DNA of 64,000 bases. Source: Glaciecola sp. 33A (lineage in GTDB: Bacteria; Pseudomonadota; Gammaproteobacteria; Enterobacterales; Alteromonadaceae). Positions 36,789-44,853 of the stretch are shown here, one piece after another. Position 1 is the stretch's first letter, and each line of letters begins with the position of its first letter. The stretch lies in NCBI RefSeq assembly GCF_002836745.1, contig NZ_PJAR01000042.1:1-64000 (forward strand). Reading direction: 5' to 3'. The notes under the pieces are model-generated. The model was not told where the DNA came from, did no database searches, and worked only from the letters and a program-made list of their open reading frames with translations. A program made the translations under genes and the position numbers.

Positions 36789-37283
36789 ATGTTCATACCA
36801 AACCCGCTGAGAATCTTTGCAGACAGGGCGATGAAAATGCCATTGTGGCTGCGTTTTAAAATATTGACTTGGATGTTTAGGTATAAGGTAAAATTAGTTG
36901 GAACCTGTAAGATAGAAATAAAAGAAACTGACCTGAAAAGCGTCACATTCTTTGTTAAAAACCGTAATAAAGTACAAAATCATATCGGCAGCGTTCATGC
37001 GGCGACGATGGCATTAATCGCTGAATCAGCAACCGGTTTCGTCGTAGGGATAAATTTACCTGGCGATAAACTTCCTCTCATAAAAAACATGAATCTTAAT
37101 TATGTAAAGCGAGCTTATGGCGATATGCAGGCCATTGCGAGTCTTACTGATGAGCAAATACATATTTTGCAGAATGAACCCAAAGGCGACTTTCTGGTTA
37201 ACGTTAAAGTAACGGATGAAAGTGGGAATGAGCCTGTCATCGCAGAAATGCATTGGGCATGGGTTGAGAAAGATAAAAAATAA
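36789..37283 (+). CDS. DUF4442 hotdog-fold (thioesterase-like) protein
   Basis: This 164-aa soluble protein has the hotdog layout of the DUF4442/PaaI group: IGSVHAATMALIAESATGFVVG forms the central helix region and KNMNLNYVKRAYGDMQAIASL the following strands. Such proteins may hydrolyse acyl-CoA thioesters, but this subfamily has no proven substrate. AGGCGA precedes ATG 36789. It sits between tRNA-Gly and maoP as a single gene. Confidence 0.78.
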   Translation: MFIPNPLRIFADRAMKMPLWLRFKILTWMFRYKVKLVGTCKIEIKETDLKSVTFFVKNRNKVQNHIGSVHAATMALIAESATGFVVGINLPGDKLPLIKNMNLNYVKRAYGDMQAIASLTDEQIHILQNEPKGDFLVNVKVTDESGNEPVIAEMHWAWVEKDKK

Positions 37284-37521
37284 TGAGTCGAAGTATCGTT
37301 AAAGATACGATGCTAGTTACTTACTGATGTCCTGCCAATAGACGCTTTTTTTTTTAAAACAGAAACTTAATGGCACTCATATTCGCATGCCCACGCGTCG
37401 GTATTCTTTCACTATTTAAATAATATAAAAATTAGCAGTTGACAATACGCAAGTTCCGATCACTAATGCGGTTTGTCAGCAAGTCCCATTGTTTTTGTCT
37501 TATTTCAGGGAGCAGTTTCTT

Positions 37522-37902
37522 GTGTTAAATATGAATAGCGAATCACTGTTAAAACGTATGTTTAGCGATGCTAAGCATTATCCTTATGGTTTTTCTCGTT
37601 CTGGTGATTTTTCTATCGCTGAGAGCAAGGCTCTATTGCAATATGGTTGCTTAATTGCCGCATTAGTTGACGGACATTTATTACCATCAAACGATGAAGA
37701 AATAGGCTTCATTGAATCTGCGTTTGGACGCAAGAAACCAGAGACTGCTCCTGAGCGTGCTTGGTTGAAGTATCAAAGCCGTATCAATCGACCAAAATAT
37801 GCAAGTATACACGGTACGACAAAAGCATTGAATGAGAGCCGATTGGATGACGATCTAGTAAACGATAAAGATGATGATGTAAGTATTGATGTGGATGAAT
37901 AA
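37522..37902 (+). CDS. maoP: MaoP-like DUF413 protein
   Basis: This resembles E. coli MaoP (YifE), which with the maoS site restricts Ori macrodomain mobility. The diagnostic block is DAKHYPYGFSRSGDFSIAESKALLQYG, and ERAWLKYQSRINRPK near the C-terminus matches the second conserved part. The tail is very acidic (DDDLVNDKDDDVSIDVDE). The start is uncertain: AGGGAG at 37507-37512 favours GTG 37522 (126 aa); ATG 37531 would remove three residues. The frame is open from TTG 37489 but without support. Confidence 0.85.
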   Translation: MLNMNSESLLKRMFSDAKHYPYGFSRSGDFSIAESKALLQYGCLIAALVDGHLLPSNDEEIGFIESAFGRKKPETAPERAWLKYQSRINRPKYASIHGTTKALNESRLDDDLVNDKDDDVSIDVDE

Positions 37903-37955
37903 TTAGGTGTTTTATCCTATTTACAAGCTATTAACATTCATATATTAGTATTTTT

Positions 37956-37981
37956 ATCCTAATATTTTTATATATTAGGAT
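37956..37981 (+). promoter_or_regulatory. AT-rich hairpin in the ilvI upstream region
   Basis: ATCCTAATAT (37956-37965) and ATATTAGGAT (37972-37981) form a perfect 10-bp inverted repeat with a 6-base loop, about 130 bp before ilvI and 55 bp after maoP. A further TTATCCTA copy lies at 37911-37918. It could be a regulator-binding palindrome (ilvIH is Lrp-controlled in enterics) or a maoP terminator; sequence alone does not decide. Confidence 0.45.
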
Positions 37982-38108
37982 GGCATTTACATCTATTACG
38001 ATATTTTTTCACTTTTTGGTTCTTTTGGGTTTTATCTTTGGTTCGGCTACGCTATATTCGAGGTGTGACCTTATTTTATATGATAAAAATACTTTAGGAG
38101 AGAACTCT

Positions 38109-39824
38109 GTGAAAATGATGTCGGGCGCTGCAATGGTGGTAGAAGCCCTAAAAGAAGTTGGCGTAACGCACTTGTTCGGTTATCCGGGCGGCGCGGTATT
38201 GGATATCTATGATGCCTTGCATGCTCAAGACGACATTAAGCACGTGCTCGTGCGCCATGAACAAGCCGCGGCGCATATGGCTGATGGCTACGCGCGTGCA
38301 ACAGGCAAAACTGGTGCGGTCTTAGTCACATCTGGACCGGGCGCAACAAATACGATTACTGGCATAGCGACTGCTTTTATGGATTCGATTCCAATGGTCA
38401 TTCTGTCTGGCCAAGTACCTTCTATGCATATCGGAGAAGACGCCTTTCAAGAATGTGACATGGTGGGGATCTCTAGGCCGGTCGTCAAACACAGTTTTCT
38501 GGTCAAAAAAGCAGAAGATATACCAATGGCAATCGCAAAAGCATTTTATATTGCGAATACGGGTCGTCCCGGTCCTGTGGTTGTTGATTTACCTAAAGAC
38601 ATCGTAAACGTTCAAGATTCACATCCTTATGTTTTTCCTGATGACGTAACAATGCGCTCCTACAATCCGACCTTGAAGGGCCACAATAAGCAAATCAAAA
38701 AAGCGGTTGCGTCAATGCTAAAGGCACAACGCCCTGTTCTTTATGTCGGCGGCGGTGCGATCGTAGCCGAGGCTGGTGCTTATGTGACCCAATTGGCAGA
38801 GCTGCTACAAGCACCTGTTTGCAGCACACTCATGGGCTTAGGCGCTTTTTCATCTGTACACCCTCAGTTTATTGGTATGTTAGGCATGCACGGCACGCTT
38901 GAAGCAAATAAAACAATGCACAATTCAGATTGTATTATTGCTTTGGGTTCGCGCTTTGACGATCGTGTCACTAACAATGTTGACAAGTTTTGTCCACATG
39001 CTGACATTATTCACGTAGATATAGACCCCGCATCGATTTCAAAAATTGTGAATGCACATATTCCCGTGGTTGGTTCTGTTGATAAAGTGGTGTTGCAAAT
39101 GTTAGACCTGCTTGCTGATGCGGACTTCGCAAACCAAGAACAGAAGGTTGCTGATTGGTGGCGACAGATTGAAGAATGGCGAAGTAAAAAATGCTTGCAG
39201 TTCGATCAGTCTAGTCAGGTAATAAAACCACAAAAAGTTATTCAGTGTTTGTATGAACATACCAAGGGCGATGCATATGTGAGTTCAGACGTTGGGCAAC
39301 ATCAAATGTTTGCAGCATTGTATTATCCATTTGCTAAACCTCGGCGTTGGATTAATTCAGGTGGGCTGGGCACTATGGGCTTTGGTCTTCCCGCCGCCAT
39401 GGGCGTTCAGTTTGCGTATCCAGATGCGGTTTCTGTTGTGGTAACGGGTGATGGCAGTATTCAAATGAATATTCAAGAGTTATCGACTTGTTTGCAATAT
39501 GGTTTACCTATTAAAATTATTTCATTGAACAACCGCGCACTCGGTATGGTTCGTCAATGGCAGGATATGAATTATAAGGGCCGCCATTCTTGCTCATATA
39601 TGGAATCAATGCCTGATTTTGTTAAGTTGGCTGAAGCTTATGGTCATACTGGAATTAAAGTAGACCATCTTGATGAGCTAGATGATGCAATGGCTCGTTG
39701 TTTTGCGACTCCTGGGCTAGTCTTCATGGACATAATGGTTGACCAAAATGAACACGTTTATCCGATGCAAATTAAGTATGGTGCCATGGATGACATGCGC
39801 TTGAGTAAGAAGGAGCGTACATAA
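38109..39824 (+). CDS. ilvI: Acetolactate synthase isozyme III large subunit
   Basis: This thiamine diphosphate enzyme condenses two pyruvates, or pyruvate with 2-oxobutyrate, in the first common step of branched-chain amino acid synthesis. The 571-aa chain has the N-terminal ThDP-binding [15 protein letters not shown] with the catalytic Glu in [19 protein letters not shown] central FAD domain ([15 protein letters not shown]) and the C-terminal ThDP/Mg motif [14 protein letters not shown] follow. The frame is open from ATG 37980, but the family N-terminus ([14 protein letters not shown]) begins at GTG 38109, eight bases after AGGAG. It overlaps ilvH by one base. Confidence 0.95.
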   Translation: MKMMSGAAMVVEALKEVGVTHLFGYPGGAVLDIYDALHAQDDIKHVLVRHEQAAAHMADGYARATGKTGAVLVTSGPGATNTITGIATAFMDSIPMVILSGQVPSMHIGEDAFQECDMVGISRPVVKHSFLVKKAEDIPMAIAKAFYIANTGRPGPVVVDLPKDIVNVQDSHPYVFPDDVTMRSYNPTLKGHNKQIKKAVASMLKAQRPVLYVGGGAIVAEAGAYVTQLAELLQAPVCSTLMGLGAFSSVHPQFIGMLGMHGTLEANKTMHNSDCIIALGSRFDDRVTNNVDKFCPHADIIHVDIDPASISKIVNAHIPVVGSVDKVVLQMLDLLADADFANQEQKVADWWRQIEEWRSKKCLQFDQSSQVIKPQKVIQCLYEHTKGDAYVSSDVGQHQMFAALYYPFAKPRRWINSGGLGTMGFGLPAAMGVQFAYPDAVSVVVTGDGSIQMNIQELSTCLQYGLPIKIISLNNRALGMVRQWQDMNYKGRHSCSYMESMPDFVKLAEAYGHTGIKVDHLDELDDAMARCFATPGLVFMDIMVDQNEHVYPMQIKYGAMDDMRLSKKERT

Positions 39825-40321
39825 TGAGAAGAATTATTTCAGTATTAATGGAAAACGCACCCGGTGCATTGTCAAGAATAGTCGGTGTGTTTTCCCAACG
39901 CGGTTTTAACGTTGACTCTCTTTGCGTAGCCCCAACTGACGATGAAAGCTTATCTCGCTTGACTATTATCACGCAGGGAGATGATAAAGTTATTGAGCAA
40001 ATTACTAAGCAGGTAAATAAGCTTATTGACGTACTCAAAATAGCAGAATTAACTGAAGGCCCGCACATTGAACGCGAATTAATGCTTATTAAGGTAGGCA
40101 ACAAAACAGAGTTGTCGCGTGCCGAAGTAAAACGAAATGTGGACATTTTCAGAGCCAGAATACTAGATGTAAATGCCAATAACTATACGATTGAAATCAC
40201 CGGTACGAGCGATAAACTTTGCGCGTTTGAAGATGTAATGTCACAGTGTGGTGATATTATCGAGTCCGCACGCACGGGTGTTTGCGGTCTTGCAAGAGGC
40301 GATAAAGCGCTGCGACCTTAG
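39824..40321 (+). CDS. ilvH: Acetolactate synthase isozyme III small subunit
   Basis: This is the regulatory subunit of IlvI that confers valine feedback inhibition. The 165-aa protein has an N-terminal ACT domain starting RRIISVLMENAPGALSRIVGVFSQRGFNVDSL, with the Gly and Asn residues that form the valine site. The C-terminal domain contains RELMLIKV and FRARILDVNANNYTIEITG. Its start ATG overlaps the ilvI stop TAA, which couples their synthesis. Confidence 0.96.
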   Translation: MRRIISVLMENAPGALSRIVGVFSQRGFNVDSLCVAPTDDESLSRLTIITQGDDKVIEQITKQVNKLIDVLKIAELTEGPHIERELMLIKVGNKTELSRAEVKRNVDIFRARILDVNANNYTIEITGTSDKLCAFEDVMSQCGDIIESARTGVCGLARGDKALRP

Positions 40322-40612
40322 TTTTTGTGCGTGTGATTAAGAGAAGCACCATTGCTCAAATTTGTTCAATTAATTAGCAGTTTCAGTGAATAAAGATTTG
40401 CAACGGTGTTTTTTGTGCTACACTCCAATTGTTTCTGAAAAGACAACGTTATTTAGTTTGATACTGTAAGTGCTATAAACCTCTTTGCTCACGCCCGTGA
40501 CATTAGTTAGACGTTTTTCCATTTGTTAGTAAAATCTCAGTAAGTCATCTTCCCAGAAATTCGAAATGCGCAGCTATTTGCGCGGTTAAATTTACATATA
40601 TTTGAGGTTTAC
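40322..40612 (+). promoter_or_regulatory. Long leader region upstream of the cold-shock gene
   Basis: These 291 bp hold no gene. Cold-shock genes of the cspA type often have 5' leaders over 100 nt that refold on cooling, and this space is large enough for that. The repeat copy at 40445-40465 lies inside it. I could not identify a cold box with certainty. Confidence 0.35.
40445..40465 (+). repeat. Dispersed 21-bp repeat, copy 2
   Basis: AACGTTATTTAGTTTGATACT matches the copy at 32256-32276 with one mismatch. It lies 148 bp before the cold-shock gene start. The rest of the flanks does not match. Confidence 0.55.
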
Positions 40613-40822
40613 ATGTCTAAAGTTACAGGCACAGTTAAGTGGTTCAACGCTGATAAAGGTTACGGTTTTCTTACACAGGACAATGGCGGCAAAGACGTTT
40701 TTGTTCATTTTAGAGCTATCGTTGCTGAAGGCTATAAAACTCTTCCAGAAGGGCAGAAAGTGTCTTTCGAAGTAGAAGAAGGCCAAAAAGGTTTGCAAGC
40801 AGCAAACGTTGAAACAATTTAA
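40613..40822 (+). CDS. CspA-family cold-shock protein
   Basis: This 69-residue single cold-shock domain has both nucleic-acid-binding motifs, RNP1 (KGYGFLTQ) and RNP2 (DVFVHF), and the opening [15 protein letters not shown]. Such proteins are RNA chaperones that unwind mRNA structure. GAGG sits just before ATG 40613, and a terminator follows the stop. Whether it is cold-induced or constitutive is not shown by the coding sequence. Confidence 0.95.
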   Translation: MSKVTGTVKWFNADKGYGFLTQDNGGKDVFVHFRAIVAEGYKTLPEGQKVSFEVEEGQKGLQAANVETI

Positions 40823-40831
40823 GTTTCTTAT

Positions 40832-40862
40832 GAGGTGATGCATCTGCATCGCCTCGTTTTTT
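40832..40862 (+). terminator. Intrinsic terminator of the cold-shock gene
   Basis: GAGGTGATGCA (40832-40842) pairs with TGCATCGCCTC (40845-40855) with one G-U pair and is followed by a run of six T from 40857, ten bases after the stop. Confidence 0.88.
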
Positions 40863-41004
40863 CATTTAAGGTTAACTTATCCTTATCAATAAATTTCAAT
40901 TCCAAGATGTTACAATCCTCAAAAGTCAATATTCAACACATGTACATTAACACCCTCAAATAACTCGGTATTTTACACTGGTGCAATCCCCAAATAAATA
41001 TCCT

Positions 41005-41343
41005 TTAAACGCGTTCAATTCTTAAATACACTAAATTACTTATGCCAACTGCACATAGTATAATGAGCATACTGAGCAATATAAAAAGGTTACTCGACCA
41101 ATGAATAGTAACTTGGTATAAAAATCCACCCATTCCACAACATGAACTGCTCAGCGCAAATTGTTTAGATGATAGTGAGGGATAAATAACCGGAATGGAC
41201 CAAATTACGCACAATATCAACAGTATATTGCATGCTATTGTAGCCGTGAAATTTGTTATATCGAGGGATTGTCGAAAAACAGCTGACACGATCCCTAGTG
41301 TTAAAAAAATAAAAGCTAAGCGACTATAGATCCGTTTATTCAC
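41005..41343 (-). CDS. Small polytopic membrane protein; possible immunity protein for the adjacent peptide
   Basis: This 112-residue protein has about four hydrophobic helices (near residues 8-23, 30-53, 66-78 and 82-106), a SSSCCGMGG stretch before the last pair and a basic C-terminus (YLRIERV). I do not recognise a family. The start is GTG 41343 with AAGGAA eight bases upstream. It follows the double-glycine peptide gene by 113 bp on the same strand. Small membrane proteins downstream of bacteriocin genes are often immunity proteins, so that role is a reasonable inference, but nothing in the sequence proves it. Confidence 0.6.
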   Translation of the reverse strand: MNKRIYSRLAFIFLTLGIVSAVFRQSLDITNFTATIACNILLILCVIWSIPVIYPSLSSKQFALSSSCCGMGGFLYQVTIHWSSNLFILLSMLIILCAVGISNLVYLRIERV

Positions 41344-41456
41344 ATTAATTTCCTTTTATATGATGAAAGCCATCACCTACCAAAACACATTAAGCATAGC
41401 TTTTATTTTATGATTACACCTCATTGATGTCTATTTGAAGTGATCTGTGTCAGATT

Positions 41457-41624
41457 TTATAATCGGTTGTAAGGTAGACTTCTATTTGGATCTTGATACA
41501 TGTCATCGACATTTGAGGCTGCTTCTAAGGTTTTATCTATTACCTTGGGACCAAAGTAGCTCAATAAGGCTTGTAAAAATCCACCGGATACCTGTTCTAC
41601 TTCTGCATTAGTTAAGTTTTTCAT
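41457..41624 (-). CDS. Double-glycine leader peptide (bacteriocin/signal-peptide-like)
   Basis: This 55-codon gene starts MKNLTNAEVEQVSGG, a textbook double-glycine leader as used by peptide exporters with a C39 peptidase domain (hydrophobic Leu and Val at -12 and -4, then GG). Cleavage after GG would release a 40-residue peptide that begins with the amphipathic, aromatic stretch FLQALLSYFGPKVIDK and ends LPYNRL. It has no cysteine and a slightly negative net charge, so it is not a typical cationic pore former. AAGGAT lies ten bases before ATG 41624, and a good promoter lies at 41653-41680. No exporter is encoded in this window, so export would rely on a transporter elsewhere. Confidence 0.75.
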   Translation of the reverse strand: MKNLTNAEVEQVSGGFLQALLSYFGPKVIDKTLEAASNVDDMYQDPNRSLPYNRL

Positions 41625-41652
41625 GTTTAATTTATCCTTAAATTATTCATTT

Positions 41653-41680
41653 ATTATAAAAAATGTATTGCTATTAACAA
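41653..41680 (-). promoter_or_regulatory. Sigma-70 promoter of the double-glycine peptide gene
   Basis: On the minus strand TTGTTA (41680-41675) and a perfect TATAAT (41658-41653) are 16 bp apart, 29 bp before the ATG of the peptide gene. This supports expression independent of metY. Confidence 0.65.
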
Positions 41681-41877
41681 TTCAAACTAGAAACACACTG
41701 ACCTCATTTAGCATAAGTATCGCAAACACGTTTCATTCCAACTAAATGCTCGCGAAGAGTGTCTCAAGCCTGTTTGAAATTGCTAGCAATGTATTGAATG
41801 GCGCTTCTACATAGTCGCGCCATCAGCTATCAAAGTAACAGCAATATTGATTCTTTACATCTGTACTTCAGACAGGT

Positions 41878-43167
41878 TTATGCCTGGCTTGCTGTCAACG
41901 CTTGCTCTATATCTGCAATAATGTCATCAATATGTTCAATACCAACTGAAATCCTAACCATTTCCAGTGAAACGCCTACTTTTGCCAGTTCTTCAGGATC
42001 CAGCTGTCGATGAGTTGTGCTTGCTGGATGGCAAGCCAATGACTTCGCATCACCAATATTGACTAGTCGTAGGATCAATTGAAGTGAATCGATGAACTTT
42101 GAACCAGCTTCAATGCCGGTATTTTTTCCAGCTTTTAGACCGAAACTAACAATACCTGCTGCTTTTCCACCACAAATACGCTGACATGTTTCGTAGTACT
42201 TACTCGTAGGAAGTGCCGCGTAGTTAACCCAAGCAACAGCGCTATGTGATTCTAAATATTTCGCTACTTTTTCAGCATTTTCGCAATGTCTCTCCATACG
42301 TAAAGACAGCGTTTCTAAGCCTTGCATAATTTGAAATGCGCTTTGAGCTGAAAGTGTAGCGCCGGTATTTCTCAACGGCACGACTCTGCATCGGCCAATA
42401 TAAGCTGCAGCACCAAGCGCTTCTGTATATACAACCCCGTGATAAGAAGGGTCCGGTGTAGTTAGCATGCTAAAACGCTCTGCATTTGCTGACCAATCAA
42501 ACTTGCCAGAGTCTACAATAATACCGCCGATAGTTGTTCCGTGGCCGCCAATATATTTTGTCAGTGAATGAATAACAATATCAGCGCCTAAATCAAAAGC
42601 ACGACATAGGATGGGTGTCGCAACGGTGTTATCAACAATCAAAGGAACGCCTGCTGCGTGCGCAATTTCTGCCCATCGTTGTATGTCGACCACATTGCCA
42701 GCAGGATTACCAATGGATTCACAAAATAGAGCTTTAGTATTTTTATCAATTAGTGAAGCTAGTTTTGCGTAATCATCACCTTCTGCAAATCGAGTTTCTA
42801 TACCTTGACGTGGAAAAGTATGTGCAAACAAATTGTACGTTCCGCCATACAACTGACTGGAACTGACGATGTTGGAACCAACTTCTGCTATTGTTTCTAT
42901 CGCATAACGGATAGCAGCCATTCCTGAGGCAACAGCTAAGGCACCGATACCGCCTTCTAATTCAGCAACTCGTTGTTCTAAAACTGCATTCGTCGGGTTC
43001 ATAATACGACTATAAATATTACCAGGTACGGCCAAATTAAAAAGGTCTGCACCATGTTGCGTATCATCGAAAGTAAAAGATGTTGTTTGATAAATGGGTA
43101 CTGCAGCGGCTTTTGTTGTTGGTTCACTAGTATAACCCGCATGTAACGCGATTGTTTCTGGTTTCAT
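41878..43167 (-). CDS. metY: O-acetylhomoserine (thiol)-lyase / aminocarboxypropyltransferase
   Basis: This PLP enzyme of the Cys/Met metabolism family makes homocysteine from O-acetylhomoserine and sulfide. The 429-aa sequence has the family opening TIALHAGYTSEPTTKAAAVP, the substrate and cofactor region NPTNAVLEQRVAELEGG, SGMAAIRYAI, the Asp of LIVDNTVATP, and the Schiff-base Lys204 in HSLTKYIGG. The frame is open to 43209, but ATG 43167 follows GGAGAA and gives the standard start. It is single-gene. O-succinyl substrates cannot be ruled out. I found no clear MetJ box. Confidence 0.9.
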   Translation of the reverse strand: MKPETIALHAGYTSEPTTKAAAVPIYQTTSFTFDDTQHGADLFNLAVPGNIYSRIMNPTNAVLEQRVAELEGGIGALAVASGMAAIRYAIETIAEVGSNIVSSSQLYGGTYNLFAHTFPRQGIETRFAEGDDYAKLASLIDKNTKALFCESIGNPAGNVVDIQRWAEIAHAAGVPLIVDNTVATPILCRAFDLGADIVIHSLTKYIGGHGTTIGGIIVDSGKFDWSANAERFSMLTTPDPSYHGVVYTEALGAAAYIGRCRVVPLRNTGATLSAQSAFQIMQGLETLSLRMERHCENAEKVAKYLESHSAVAWVNYAALPTSKYYETCQRICGGKAAGIVSFGLKAGKNTGIEAGSKFIDSLQLILRLVNIGDAKSLACHPASTTHRQLDPEELAKVGVSLEMVRISVGIEHIDDIIADIEQALTASQA

Positions 43168-43497
43168 TATGTTCTCCACTTTATTGTCATGAGTCTGTGT
43201 TATTTGCAATCATCTTAACGACGTTATTAGATTTATAATGCTACGAATTAAGGATTTAAAAAACACTCAAAATGAGATTAAAACCATCTATATAATAACT
43301 TTTGTGTGTTAACTTCTATTTGTCGCCTTCAAAAATGATAGCTATGTGATTTTGTTACATTTATTAAGTAAGCAAAAACACGTAGATGTTGTGCATCAGC
43401 GGGCGACTCGTTATTATTTTGCGTAAGATATTCAGCACAAAATATTCAATGTACTGATGTGTGCGAACAGTATTAATTAAATAAATGGAGTTTTCTG
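43168..43497. other. 330-bp divergent intergenic region
   Basis: The DNA between metY and the first M16 peptidase gene has no supported open frame. It should carry promoters for both directions. I looked for tandem AGACGTCT-type MetJ sites and did not find a convincing pair. Confidence 0.4.
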
Positions 43498-44853
43498 ATG
43501 AAAAAACACGCTATCACGCAGTGGTTAATCGTATTATTTTGCGCCGCCATCTTACTATCAGCTCAAGCCTACGCTATCACCACAGCACAAGATATTAAGC
43601 AATTCACATTAGCTAATGGAATGAAAATAATCGTCTTAGAAGATGATTCTATTCCTAATGCCAACATGTACTTATTTTGGAAAGTAGGTTCTAGAAACGA
43701 ATACCCTGGGATCACAGGTTTGTCGCACTTTTTTGAGCATATGATGTTTAATGGCTCTAAAAAATATGGACCTAAAATGTTTGACCGCACAATGGAAGCT
43801 GCGGGTGGTTCTAACAATGCGTATACCACAGAAAACTCGACGGTTTATACCAATTGGTTTCCTGCTGATGCGCTAGAGCTTATGTTCGATCTTGAAGCTG
43901 ATCGTATGCAAAACTTGGACATTAATGCCGACGTAGTTGAAAGTGAGCGTGGCGTAGTAACCTCAGAGCGTTCCACGGGCCTTGAAAATTCAAACTACAG
44001 AATGCTTAGTGAGCAAGTTAAAGCCGCTGCGTTCCGAGCTCACCCATATAGTTGGTCTGTAATAGGACATGAGTCCGATATTGCCAATTGGAAACTGCAA
44101 GATTTAAAAGATTTTCATAAAACTTACTATGCACCTAACAATGCTATTGTCGTTGTTGTTGGGGCGATTAAATTTGAGGACGTCATACGCCTTGCAAAAA
44201 AATACTTCGAACCTATTCCAGCGCAAGCTGCGCCCCGCGAAGTACATACAGTGGAACCCAAGCAAGTGGGTGAAAAGCGTGTGTATGTGCAGAAAAAATC
44301 AGTGACTAGTCCCAACGTCATGCTTGCCTACCATGTGCCAGAAACCAAACATGAAGACTATTATGCGTTACAAATTTTAGCCGGTATCTTAAGTGATGGT
44401 GATACTTCAAGACTCACCAAAACGTTAGTTTATGAGCAAGAATTAGCGGCTCAAGTATTCGCCTTTAGCTCAGAATCTATCAATCCTAACCTGTTTTATT
44501 TCTACGCGATTGCGGCGCCAAATGTTGATGTAGATTTGCTGGAAAAAGGTTTGATCACGCAAATAAATGAAGTAATGAAAAACGGCGTGACAGATCAAGA
44601 ACTACAAAAAGTCAAGAACCGCCAATTGGTAAACTTTTATCGTGAAATGTCGACGATTAATGGCAAAGCCAACACGGTGGGGTCGTATGAATTCTATTTT
44701 GGCGATTATAACGCTTTATTTGAATTGCCAAATTCACTTGACAAAGTGTCCAAGGAAGATGTGCAACGCGTTGCCAATTTGTATTTACGAAAAGCAAACC
44801 GCACTGTCGGTATTCTAGCAGCCCAGGAGGATAGCAATGAAAACGATCTTTAA
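43498..44853 (+). CDS. M16 zinc peptidase (catalytic partner)
   Basis: This 451-aa exported protease has a signal peptide (ending SAQAYA). Its inverted zinc motif HFFEH is at residues 77-81, with the third ligand region VVESERGVVTSERS about 75 residues later, so it is catalytically complete. It has the two-domain half-size architecture of bacterial M16B peptidases related to mitochondrial processing peptidase and acts in the periplasm, probably on short or misfolded peptides. It overlaps the next M16 gene by 17 bp, and the two should form a heterodimer. GGAG precedes ATG 43498. Confidence 0.92.
   Translation: MKKHAITQWLIVLFCAAILLSAQAYAITTAQDIKQFTLANGMKIIVLEDDSIPNANMYLFWKVGSRNEYPGITGLSHFFEHMMFNGSKKYGPKMFDRTMEAAGGSNNAYTTENSTVYTNWFPADALELMFDLEADRMQNLDINADVVESERGVVTSERSTGLENSNYRMLSEQVKAAAFRAHPYSWSVIGHESDIANWKLQDLKDFHKTYYAPNNAIVVVVGAIKFEDVIRLAKKYFEPIPAQAAPREVHTVEPKQVGEKRVYVQKKSVTSPNVMLAYHVPETKHEDYYALQILAGILSDGDTSRLTKTLVYEQELAAQVFAFSSESINPNLFYFYAIAAPNVDVDLLEKGLITQINEVMKNGVTDQELQKVKNRQLVNFYREMSTINGKANTVGSYEFYFGDYNALFELPNSLDKVSKEDVQRVANLYLRKANRTVGILAAQEDSNENDL

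Noticed and set aside
37980-38108. N-terminal extension of IlvI from ATG 37980
   Set aside because: The family N-terminus begins at GTG 38109 with AGGAG eight bases upstream, while ATG 37980 has TTAGG directly against it with no spacing. It is kept only as a possible regulatory frame.
43168-43240. MetJ-type operator before metY
   Set aside because: Only isolated GACGTTA-like words are seen, not adjacent AGACGTCT-type boxes.
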